From: 2-12-FULL-35-15 sp036386835
GTDB lineage: Bacteria; Bacteroidota; Bacteroidia; 2-12-FULL-35-15
Reading direction: 5' to 3'
DNA length: 64,000 nucleotides
Assembly (NCBI GenBank): GCA_036386835.1
Contig: DASVUX010000039.1
Span: forward strand, 38,227-102,226
The position numbers and the translations under genes were made by a program. How positions within the stretch are numbered: the stretch's first letter is position 1; each line of letters begins with the position of its first letter. Shown here piece after piece: positions 27,338-35,689 of the stretch. Under the pieces are notes generated by a model. It made no database searches and was not told where the DNA came from. It saw only the letters and a list, made by a program, of their open reading frames with translations.

Positions 27338-28873
27338 TTAAGGTAGTTTTATTCGATTAAGTTCATCTGTGATATCTACAATTTTAAAATCTTCTGAAAT
27401 AGTAATTTTTTTTGAATTCGCACTATCCGGAGCAGTTGTTGAATTTGGGATTATTTCGCTAAATTTCTTTCCTCCTTTGCCAGTTCCAATATTTCCAACA
27501 AGTGTATTTACATTAAATAAAAGCGGAGGTAAATCATTTTGATTCTTCTTTATATTCCCATAAATAATAGCAGCTCTTTTATCGCTAAAATCAGCTTCCA
27601 ATATGGCAGTAATTAAACTGTATTCGTTTTGTGGAGTTTTCACAAAAGCTGCAGTGTCACATTTTAAGTATTCGGTGAAAAACTTGAAAAAGCTATCTCG
27701 TAATCCATCGCTGCTCAGCAAGCCATGTATATTTTTTGAATCAGCAAAATGCGGCCTAAGTTTTAGGCAAAAATCAATAAACCTTTCTTTGGGATAAAGT
27801 TTGTATACATTATCAGCGAGTTCTAAAAGAATTAAATATTTATTTTCATCATCTTCGTACAGTCGTAACGTTTCATCCAACGCATCTTCAAATGCTTCCT
27901 TTAAATAAAAGGTATTGTAATATTCATTCACAGGAACATTATCGTTATCTAAAACTTCCTTAAATTTTAACAATGGAATATTTACGATTAGGCCAGCTGC
28001 ACCATTTCTTATAGCCTCATGTCTATCCGACACATTTTGGTCAATTAAATTCAATAAGTAGTGCCGAAGCCTGGCTATATTTATATCTTGGCATTTAGGG
28101 TCATCTACAGCCAAGTTTCTCACTGTTAACAGATAATTTTTTATTCTTTCATCTATAGCAACAGTGATTGCTGCATTATTACAACTTCTTGCTCCCCCGG
28201 AATATTCATATAGTTCCATTTTCTGTATAGCTGCATTAAAATCCGGAGCAGCAGCATAAGGACTTATGGTATCAAGCACTTCAATAGACGCTACATCAAA
28301 ATTTCCCGCTAATGGCTCTGCTACATGTAAGTAACAGCGTTGTAGACTACCACTATGAGCTATTATTTGTGAAAGCTGTACTAATTTTGTTTTTAAGCGA
28401 TCGTTATACTCTACAACTCCAGCTGACAGTCGTAAATTATTGAAGTCTGCACCAGCAACAAGTTTATTATTATTATCTATAATATTGGCAACTTTTAAAT
28501 CTGCAAGCATTATTGCCGCCAATGCATTCTTATTTATTTTTAGTCCTGTTACCGGGTCTTTTTGCCTTGTTATTGCATATTTCAGCTCTTCGTTAGAAAC
28601 AACACAAAGAATTTTAGTAAGAAGTGAGCCCAAAGCCGACTTGAAATCAGGAAGTGTATCTTTACCGTAATTTTTAACCTGATGAAGCGTTTCATATTCA
28701 TCATTCTTTTTTATTGCGAAATCTTCCAGCCACTCTAATTCTAAAGAATAATCATCAATAAACTGATTTGCTAGTGCAAGTTGAAGCAGTTTATCAAGCG
28801 TAACACACAGTGCAACTTTTCCCTGATAATTAAACCCATTCCATGTTGGTGTTGCATCGTGTAAATAACTCAT
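27338..28873 (-). CDS. ABC-3C system effector with PD-(D/E)XK (DUF4297/Cap4-like) nuclease
   Basis: 511 residues. The first 110 residues match the DUF4297/Cap4-type restriction fold: WNGFNYQGKVALCV, then LELEWLEDFAIKK (metal-binding acidic residues) and ETLHQVKNYG (QxK), the usual arrangement for this nuclease. A long helical region follows, and the last 100 residues (NVNTLVGNIGTGKGGKKF...) are an ABC-3C-specific C-terminal part that would contact the middle component. It is the first gene of the operon, so the nuclease is made first. A dsDNA-cutting, abortive or restriction-like role is inferred from related systems. Confidence 0.82.
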   Translation of the reverse strand: MSYLHDATPTWNGFNYQGKVALCVTLDKLLQLALANQFIDDYSLELEWLEDFAIKKNDEYETLHQVKNYGKDTLPDFKSALGSLLTKILCVVSNEELKYAITRQKDPVTGLKINKNALAAIMLADLKVANIIDNNNKLVAGADFNNLRLSAGVVEYNDRLKTKLVQLSQIIAHSGSLQRCYLHVAEPLAGNFDVASIEVLDTISPYAAAPDFNAAIQKMELYEYSGGARSCNNAAITVAIDERIKNYLLTVRNLAVDDPKCQDINIARLRHYLLNLIDQNVSDRHEAIRNGAAGLIVNIPLLKFKEVLDNDNVPVNEYYNTFYLKEAFEDALDETLRLYEDDENKYLILLELADNVYKLYPKERFIDFCLKLRPHFADSKNIHGLLSSDGLRDSFFKFFTEYLKCDTAAFVKTPQNEYSLITAILEADFSDKRAAIIYGNIKKNQNDLPPLLFNVNTLVGNIGTGKGGKKFSEIIPNSTTAPDSANSKKITISEDFKIVDITDELNRIKLP

Positions 28874-29469
28874 AATTAAATATAATTTTCTAGCTTAAAT
28901 ACTTTTATTTGCAATTAATAAATCTTTCGGATTGGAATAAACATAGTACTCCCGAGAGAAGACGATCCAATTAATTAATACGTTGAGGGAGTAGCTCAAT
29001 GTGATGTTAATTATGGCTAAAGTATAAATAAAATAGAAACGTCCAAATTAATTCAAGGATAACTTTTAAGTTGACAGTTTCTAATGCCTGCAACACTTAC
29101 AACATTTATAGAGAAAAATGTCACAGAGGTCGAAAAGTGTCCATTGAAAAGTGTTTTTTTTCATCGACCTTGCCGAAATTCATAAAAATTAAATGATTTC
29201 GGCAAAGTGATCTGTATGTCTATCATTAAAATTAAGAAGTAACTTAAGTTGTTAGTATGACTATTTGTGCTATTTTAGCTATGAGCTACTCCCTCAATTT
29301 TATTGTAATTAACCAGGATGATTTATTTATTCGAATGAATAAATATAATCTTCTAGTTTATTCTAAACTGGCATCAAATATTTAAAACAAATTATCAATC
29401 TCGTATAAATCAAGAAAAGAAAGCAACCCTCTTTTTTAATACTTATAACGACAACCTTTTACAATTAAA
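28874..29469. other. 596-bp intergenic region between divergent ABC-3C and Wadjet operons
   Basis: No protein gene fits here. It must hold the promoters of both divergent operons, and most of it (28983-29297) is an inverted-repeat element described separately. Confidence 0.7.
28983..29297. repeat. Inverted-repeat element with nested hairpins (MITE-like or ncRNA)
   Basis: TTGAGGGAGTAGCTCA (28983-28998) is the exact reverse complement of TGAGCTACTCCCTCAA (29282-29297). Inside lie two adjoining hairpins: AGGTCGA/TCGACCT (29127-29133 and 29164-29170) and TTGCCGAAAT/ATTTCGGCAA (29170-29179 and 29196-29205, 16-nt loop), a duplicated GAAAAGTGT at 29132 and 29146, and palindromes AACTTTTAAGTT (29061) and AACTTAAGTT (29241). 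The termini continue with weaker complementarity (GCTAAA motifs). No target-site duplication is evident. It could be a MITE or a structured RNA. Confidence 0.6.
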
Positions 29470-30834
29470 TTGCAAAACTCCCCTTCATATAAATTTCAAT
29501 TCCTTTCAGAAATCTCGAAAGAGAAAACGTATAGCTTGCTTTACCCAGATGCCAAAGCAGGCCTGGCAATCATTTGGTTGTATGAGCGTATCCAAAATGG
29601 AACTTTTCAGCATAATGCTTTTAAAGAAAAGGATCTTCACCAAGCTCTTCGAGAAGTAAACCCTTCTATTGAAAATGATAAAAGCCGTCACCCTAAAGGG
29701 CATTATAATGCGATTATAGCCGACCTGCTTGAGTATTTTCTTCGTTACGATGAAGAACGGCATGAATATTCATTTAAAGAATATGCCCTTATTTTTTGCA
29801 GACAGGCGTACGAAATACTTAAAGCATCTTTTTCCCCTACGCGGATTGAGAAGATATGTTTTGCTTTACGAGAAAAATTGGAAAACTGTCAGAGCCTGGA
29901 ATCTTTGTTAGATTGGTTTAAACTGGATTTTGACACATTTAAACCACAATTAAAGAGCCAATTGGATTTTCTAGACCGACAAATTGACCAGTCAGTAAAC
30001 TCATTAAGACAAAATAAAAAGCTTAGTTTTCAAGAAGGGACAGTACTGGAAACTTTAAAGCAAATCGATGATCGTTTTGAAACAATAAGAGTTCAGAATA
30101 AGGAACTACGAATTGCTTTCAAAGAAATAGACCAAATTAGGCGTCTTATGGAAGATTACGCGACAAAATATGACAGTAGTGATATTGACATGCTCGTCCA
30201 TAATTCTGTTACTTTTTTTCAAGAAATGCGCAGGACTTTAACAATAATAGATAAGCGCCTTGACCGGATCCAACCGAAAATAAGGCAGTTATTTAGCAAT
30301 CTGAACAAGCCATTATTCAATTACAGGGTTGAGCGGTTTTTATATCACTTAGTTGAAAACAGTATCGAAGTAACAAGAGGCAACAAAAAAGTAACTGAAT
30401 TCCCAGGTAAGATACCATCACTAGGTATCATTCGAATGCAGCAGAATTTAACTATTGTTGAAAGAAAAAATGACCTTTTCCCGATACAAGCTAAAAAGCG
30501 ATTGGTGATCTCAGAATCACCTGAAGCCAAAGCTAAGGCATTTGCTAAGTCTCAGAATAGGTTAGGGCAACAGGACGATATTAGTATTTGGATTGATCGA
30601 ATCCATCAGGAAGTAGATATAAACGGAGAACTATGCCTGTCTGAGTATTTCTTTCAAATTGCGAAACCTGATGAACCAATGTCTATTATGCTTGCTATTG
30701 CTGTAATATATCGCGCCATTGGCTTTTTTGAACCACAAGAAAAATATAATATTAGCATTAATCCCGATAAAATTATTCAACATCCAACATTCAAAACATT
30801 ACTATGGGAAATAATCATTCAGAGGAAGAGCTAA
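29470..30834 (+). CDS. jetA: Wadjet JetA, MukF-like kleisin subunit
   Basis: 454 residues from a TTG start (no in-frame ATG fits the N-terminus). The N-terminal winged-helix region (SLLYPDAKAGLAIIWLYERIQ...YNAIIADLLEYFLRYDEERHEYSF) and a long helical middle (about 110-270) match the MukF/MksF-like JetA subunit, followed by a C-terminal winged-helix-like region. Its gene overlaps jetB by 31 bp. Together with JetB and JetC it forms a condensin-like loop extruder that recognises small circular DNA. The subtype is not assigned: jetA families are told apart mainly by profile searches. Confidence 0.82.
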   Translation: MQNSPSYKFQFLSEISKEKTYSLLYPDAKAGLAIIWLYERIQNGTFQHNAFKEKDLHQALREVNPSIENDKSRHPKGHYNAIIADLLEYFLRYDEERHEYSFKEYALIFCRQAYEILKASFSPTRIEKICFALREKLENCQSLESLLDWFKLDFDTFKPQLKSQLDFLDRQIDQSVNSLRQNKKLSFQEGTVLETLKQIDDRFETIRVQNKELRIAFKEIDQIRRLMEDYATKYDSSDIDMLVHNSVTFFQEMRRTLTIIDKRLDRIQPKIRQLFSNLNKPLFNYRVERFLYHLVENSIEVTRGNKKVTEFPGKIPSLGIIRMQQNLTIVERKNDLFPIQAKKRLVISESPEAKAKAFAKSQNRLGQQDDISIWIDRIHQEVDINGELCLSEYFFQIAKPDEPMSIMLAIAVIYRAIGFFEPQEKYNISINPDKIIQHPTFKTLLWEIIIQRKS

Positions 30835-31460
30835 ATTCGAACTCTTTTTTGGCAGATGCGGAAGCGAAGGAGCTTTTTGGAACAATAGACTATGCTTTAA
30901 AAAACGGAAAGCATATTCAACGCTGGCAAGCTCAGGAAACTCTTTTCTTATTTATTGATAGGAATTACATAAGCTTGAAACGGTATTACAAAGACTTTTT
31001 TGGAGTATTACTTGACAATGCGGGCGAATCTATTCAGAAATACTTTTTTCTCGAATTTTTGCCTGATTCGCGTGGTGAAATACCCATTGAAAACAGACAC
31101 TTTTTACCAAATGAGTATGTTATTGTGGGTTTTATGTTGTACAAGATCGTGTACATAGATGGTTATGTGGAACTCAATACTCTTTCCACATTGCAAAAGA
31201 TGATTAAACAGGATTATGAAGACATTAAGCCAGGTATTTATCGGGCGTTAGCCAAAGCAAAAAAAATTCACACAACGCAAATGGATGATGAAAAAGCAGA
31301 TGATATAATAGAAAAAGCGTTGAGGGAGTTCTCGCGTATTGCTTGGATTAGTTGGGATGGAGATGTGTTTGACATATTGCCATCATTTCAGCGGCTTCCA
31401 AAAATATATAGCGATTATATTAATAACCCAGACCTATGGTTAAATAAAGCAAATACATAA
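30804..31460 (+). CDS. jetB: Wadjet JetB, MukE-like subunit
   Basis: 218 residues starting inside the end of jetA. The body resembles MukE/MksE-type KITE proteins with two winged helices: FGTIDYALKNGKHIQRWQAQETLFLFIDRNY..., LPNEYVIVGFMLYKIVYIDGYVELNTLSTLQKMI, and the acidic ISWDGDVFDILPSFQRLP. The stop overlaps the jetC start by 1 bp (TAATG). In Wadjet it links the kleisin JetA to the SMC JetC. It has no enzymatic motif of its own. Confidence 0.8.
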   Translation: MGNNHSEEELNSNSFLADAEAKELFGTIDYALKNGKHIQRWQAQETLFLFIDRNYISLKRYYKDFFGVLLDNAGESIQKYFFLEFLPDSRGEIPIENRHFLPNEYVIVGFMLYKIVYIDGYVELNTLSTLQKMIKQDYEDIKPGIYRALAKAKKIHTTQMDDEKADDIIEKALREFSRIAWISWDGDVFDILPSFQRLPKIYSDYINNPDLWLNKANT

Positions 31461-34400
31461 TGAAACAATACCCAAGAATTTATAGCATTTCAACTGTTGG
31501 CCTAGTTCACCACCAAGAGTTTGATTACCTGTTTCATCCTTTTCGGACTGACTTTATAGGCGAAAGTGGCTCTGGAAAAAGTATGATTGCTGACCTAGTA
31601 CAACTTATTTTGGTGGGTTCAGATGTTTTTGTTTGTGCTACAGACTCAACACGCAAACCGGAAGGGATGGTGTTACATACAGAAAAGCGAGGAAAAGGCC
31701 TCGGTTATGCGTTTATGAATATTGAAATGATTCCAGGACAGTACTTAGTTGTAGGGAGCTACATAGAAACCGGAAACTCGCATACACAAGCTTTTATTGT
31801 TCAGGCTGGTTATGATTGGCAAAACATACAATATCTGTCCGCTCCACTATCGTTTCAGGATTTTTTAAGAGAAGAAGAGATATTGCCGGTGGACTTACTA
31901 TTGGAATGGTTGGGAGAAAAAGGAATACATAGTAAATTCTGGCAACGATATAAAGAGTTTCACAGAATTTTGTATCGGGAAAAAATCGTTCCTCTTGATC
32001 TAGCAGCAAACGAAAGGCTCTTGAATGATTACGCTGGAATTCTGCAATCTTTTTCAAGAGCTAAAACATTGGATACGAAAAGTAGTGATAGCCTTAAACA
32101 ATTTTTATTCGGTAATCAGGATGCTAAAAAGATACTGGAAAGCTACCGAAATGCGGAAAAAGATCTGGAATCTGTTGTTGGCGAGTATGGAAGCAACCTC
32201 AAAGAGATTGAGCGCGTCACTCAAAAACAAAAGGCGTTATTGGAACTCAAAGGATTAAAGGACCAAAAGGATGAGCAACAGAATACTTGGCTGTATAAGA
32301 ATTTATTGTATCGTACTCAAGAGGCAAAAAAATTGGAAAAAGAGGTCAAAACGTTAGTCTTTAAATATATTAAAGCAAAACAGCACCACATTATTCTCAA
32401 GGAATTTTTAAAGGAAAAGATAGATACGATAGAACCATCTCTTCCTAGGTTGGAAAAACTACTATCAGAAGCTAACGAACGGTACGATGAAATTTCACCA
32501 AGAAATGGCCAGGTGAAACAAGTATTGGAGTGGCTTACTGAATTTAATTGTTCTTATGAAAAGCTCTCTGATCAGTTCAAACTATATAAGAAAAATCAAG
32601 CTGCTAAGGGAGTATTAAAGTCATTCTTGGATGAGTTAAAGAAAAAGAATGTTGAGACGCTATTTGAAAATATTCCAGAAAAGCAAACACTTACGTCCTT
32701 GAATCGATATATAGCAGATACCATTTTAACCACAAACAATGAGCTACTGCATAAAAAACGCTTGAAAAAATTTGCGAATATCAAAGATCCGGAATCTTTA
32801 GCTTACTGGGCATTGTCCAAAAAAAAAGCGTTTAATAAAGAGGAAGAGAGTGCAATTCTCCATTTTCAAAACCTAGGCAGGAAGAAGCCATCTGATTTCG
32901 AAGATTATTTACCTAAACCGGAAGAGTTAATTCTTTCTTTATCTATTTCAGAGAAGGAAGAAAAAGGATTTTGGTTAAACTTAAATGGAGTTAGAAAATA
33001 TATTGAATATGTTGAGGAGCAGATTTTAAATACGACCGATGAGAATAAAATTCGCTCTTATTTCGAACAGTATACAACTAATATTGAAAAAGATATATAT
33101 GAGCTGGAGCAAAAATGCTTAGCTTATAGTGCTCTACAAGAAATTGTAAGTGCATCCGATGCACAAGCCTTGGCGGCCTATCACGAAAAAGAAACTCTAT
33201 TAATGCAGTTAACTATTCCTTCACTGGATATCAGCGAAGAACGCTTTGGGGAATACCATGAAATTTATCTGAAAAGGAATTTAATACAAGAAGAGTTTTT
33301 ACAAGCGAGGACACAAAAAAATGCAGCTTTTAGTGAATTTCAGACTGCAACGGAAACACTCAAGTCATTTCAAGCTATATCAAGAATAATCAATGTCCAA
33401 GATAATCCCACAAATGAAGTGCAGATCATTACAAGTCGTTATTTGTCTGAATATGTTCAGGAAAAGAATAACGAAATACTAAGTCAACAAATTTCAAACA
33501 ACTTTGATAACGCAGAAAATAAAGTCGAATGCCTTAATACACATTGGGAAACAATAAAGAATGATCTTACTGGTGTGCTGCAATTATCTAAACTTAATGT
33601 AGATGAAGCTATCGCAGAGCTGGAAAAGGCAAAAGAAGATTACTTGAAAGTAAATACTACTTTGCCGGAAATTTTAGCTTTAGAAGAATCGATGGCAGAG
33701 CCAAGAGGAGATTATGAAAAATATTTTGAATCCGAAGCAACCTATAATTCAAGGTATGATAGTATTATTGACATATATATTCCCTCAGAAGCCTATAAGC
33801 TAAAAGAGATAAAAGACTTTGAGCAATTATCCAAAAATCTCTTACCTGAAGCTTTTTATGGTGCTGTGGTTGAGCAATCGGACACAAGCATTATTGAAGC
33901 AGTTGCTAATTATCTTACTAGAATTAACGAAAAAAACCGGCAGCTAAATACCCGGAAAATTCAAAAAATTAAAAACCTATTGGATGAGGTAGATGAAATG
34001 GTTACCCACCAGGAAAATACGATAAGACGTATTGATAACTTCTTGAAATCCGGTGCTCAAATCACAGGTGGATATACAGCCCGGTTACGAAAAAATCCAG
34101 CAACAAATTATCCGAAGACTTGGATGAGCACTTTTAAGGAGAGGATAGAAGATGAGCAACAATCCAACAGTTTGGAAAATAAACTTGGAGAAAAAATAGA
34201 TCTCGCTGAAATGATGAAAGCCGCATTTTTAAGTTGTGGTGGTCAACTTTCTGCAAATCCATCGCCAGCGAAATTGTTGAATCCATCAAGCTACTATGAG
34301 CTCTCGTTTGCAATGGAATCTGAAATAGGAAGGATCAATAAGGGAAGTACGGGTCAAATTTATGCGTCAGTTGCCCTTCTCTGCATAGCGCGTTTATCAA

Positions 34401-34684
34401 TTATCAGTAGTGAGGAAGGGAAAAACATGCCACCAGCAGTTAGAATAATGCCTATTGATGAGGCAGAAGGACTAGGCTCAAATTATGATATGCTTTACGA
34501 CATAGCTCAAAAATATGATTACCAACTTATTTCAATGTCAATCGGACCAGTTGGCAAGTTCAAAGATGGAGAACAGTATTTATACATGCTTCATAAAAAT
34601 ATGGAAGTAGAAGTGCCTGTCAACTATACACCTATTGCTATTCTATCCGAAGCCGATAGAACCCCTAATATTACTGAACTATGA
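31460..34684 (+). CDS. jetC: Wadjet JetC, MukB-like SMC ATPase
   Basis: 1074 residues. The N-terminal ATPase half carries Walker A GESGSGKS at residues 34-41 preceded by FRTDFI. Long coiled coils fill about residues 220-900. The C-terminal half has the signature-like GSTGQIYASVALLCIARL (about 960) and Walker B VRIMPIDEAEGLGSNYDM (about 995). The motor folds into a MukB-like ring that extrudes DNA loops so that plasmids are recognised. The gene starts on the last base of jetB's stop and overlaps jetD by 4 bp. All motor motifs look intact. Confidence 0.9.
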   Translation: MKQYPRIYSISTVGLVHHQEFDYLFHPFRTDFIGESGSGKSMIADLVQLILVGSDVFVCATDSTRKPEGMVLHTEKRGKGLGYAFMNIEMIPGQYLVVGSYIETGNSHTQAFIVQAGYDWQNIQYLSAPLSFQDFLREEEILPVDLLLEWLGEKGIHSKFWQRYKEFHRILYREKIVPLDLAANERLLNDYAGILQSFSRAKTLDTKSSDSLKQFLFGNQDAKKILESYRNAEKDLESVVGEYGSNLKEIERVTQKQKALLELKGLKDQKDEQQNTWLYKNLLYRTQEAKKLEKEVKTLVFKYIKAKQHHIILKEFLKEKIDTIEPSLPRLEKLLSEANERYDEISPRNGQVKQVLEWLTEFNCSYEKLSDQFKLYKKNQAAKGVLKSFLDELKKKNVETLFENIPEKQTLTSLNRYIADTILTTNNELLHKKRLKKFANIKDPESLAYWALSKKKAFNKEEESAILHFQNLGRKKPSDFEDYLPKPEELILSLSISEKEEKGFWLNLNGVRKYIEYVEEQILNTTDENKIRSYFEQYTTNIEKDIYELEQKCLAYSALQEIVSASDAQALAAYHEKETLLMQLTIPSLDISEERFGEYHEIYLKRNLIQEEFLQARTQKNAAFSEFQTATETLKSFQAISRIINVQDNPTNEVQIITSRYLSEYVQEKNNEILSQQISNNFDNAENKVECLNTHWETIKNDLTGVLQLSKLNVDEAIAELEKAKEDYLKVNTTLPEILALEESMAEPRGDYEKYFESEATYNSRYDSIIDIYIPSEAYKLKEIKDFEQLSKNLLPEAFYGAVVEQSDTSIIEAVANYLTRINEKNRQLNTRKIQKIKNLLDEVDEMVTHQENTIRRIDNFLKSGAQITGGYTARLRKNPATNYPKTWMSTFKERIEDEQQSNSLENKLGEKIDLAEMMKAAFLSCGGQLSANPSPAKLLNPSSYYELSFAMESEIGRINKGSTGQIYASVALLCIARLSIISSEEGKNMPPAVRIMPIDEAEGLGSNYDMLYDIAQKYDYQLISMSIGPVGKFKDGEQYLYMLHKNMEVEVPVNYTPIAILSEADRTPNITEL

Positions 34685-35643
34685 AGTATCGTGAGTTAAC
34701 ATGGAGACATTTGAAAGCGCTTAATCAGCTTTATATATCTGGCCGCACCGAAGCTAAAATTGCAGATAATGGATACATAAAAAACGTATTGATGGGCGAA
34801 AAGAAATTGATCAAATACAAATCTGGAAATATAAAAATTCTTGAATCTGGTAAAACTTATAAAACTTTTTATCAGCAACACTTTTTACAGGACTTTGAAC
34901 GATACGAAAATTTTCTTTTGGAATATCGTCTTGAAACGGATGCTCGTAGACGGTATACAGAAGAAGACATACAAACACTGATATTTATCGCTTCACAAAA
35001 AGCGGAATTAGCGGACAATCTCTCTACTGTAAAAACTTTTTCAAGTAATATATTTAAAGGATATGGTTCTAAATATCTCGAAAATAAACCTGGTCTTAAA
35101 GATGCCGTTTGTAAAATATTGGGGATTATTGATTTTCCGGAGAAAGACCCTAAAAACCTTCAATGGCGCCTCGTAATTGATTGCATTGATCCCATTGCTT
35201 TAGTTTTATGTGAAAATTTAGATCGGCTTAAAGATCCGTGGAAAGCAATTGAGAATAAAATTGAGCTATGGTACGTGGGAGGTAATAACATTGGCATCAT
35301 AGATAGAATTGATCCTGAAAAATTATTAAAACCTCTATACTATTTTTGTGATTGGGATTATCACGGATTGTCAATTTATTTACGAGTGAAAGAAAAATTT
35401 AAATCTAAATCTTGTGAAATTCAGTTGGTCCAACCTAATACCTATGAATCGGCCTTACCAGTAGATTCACCACATCATAAAAGCAAATGGAATTTTAACA
35501 AAAAATTGTCTGGCTTAAATACTGCTGAGCTCAATCAGGAAACCGTGTTATTAGTCGAACGATTAATCAGAGACAACAAATGGATTGAAGAAGAGTCAAT
35601 GGATTTAATGGAATCTTTAAAAACATTAACTCTAAATAAATAA
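34681..35643 (+). CDS. jetD: Wadjet JetD, toprim nuclease subunit
   Basis: 320 residues. The N-terminal part (YRELTWRHLKALNQLYISGR...) precedes a toprim-like domain in the C-terminal half: VLCENLDRL (acidic motif), ELWYVGGNNIG, and FCDWDYHGLSIYLRVKEKF, where D-x-D is the toprim metal pair. JetD is the topoisomerase VI-like subunit that cuts DNA caught by JetABC. It overlaps jetC by 4 bp. The length is shorter than some JetD (about 400 residues), but the toprim motifs remain, so cleavage is expected. It is followed after 46 bp by a further nuclease-like gene. Confidence 0.85.
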   Translation: MKYRELTWRHLKALNQLYISGRTEAKIADNGYIKNVLMGEKKLIKYKSGNIKILESGKTYKTFYQQHFLQDFERYENFLLEYRLETDARRRYTEEDIQTLIFIASQKAELADNLSTVKTFSSNIFKGYGSKYLENKPGLKDAVCKILGIIDFPEKDPKNLQWRLVIDCIDPIALVLCENLDRLKDPWKAIENKIELWYVGGNNIGIIDRIDPEKLLKPLYYFCDWDYHGLSIYLRVKEKFKSKSCEIQLVQPNTYESALPVDSPHHKSKWNFNKKLSGLNTAELNQETVLLVERLIRDNKWIEEESMDLMESLKTLTLNK

Positions 35644-35689
35644 TCTTTACAATAAAATAAATTACAAAAATTGTGGATGCCCTTCAACA

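Noticed and set aside
31969..31982. TTTTGTATCGGGAA inside jetC, 14 bases matching the attL core
   Set aside because: It codes for the conserved LYRE part of JetC in frame, the match stops before the GTAAG half, and there is no boundary in composition or gene order here. Likely chance.
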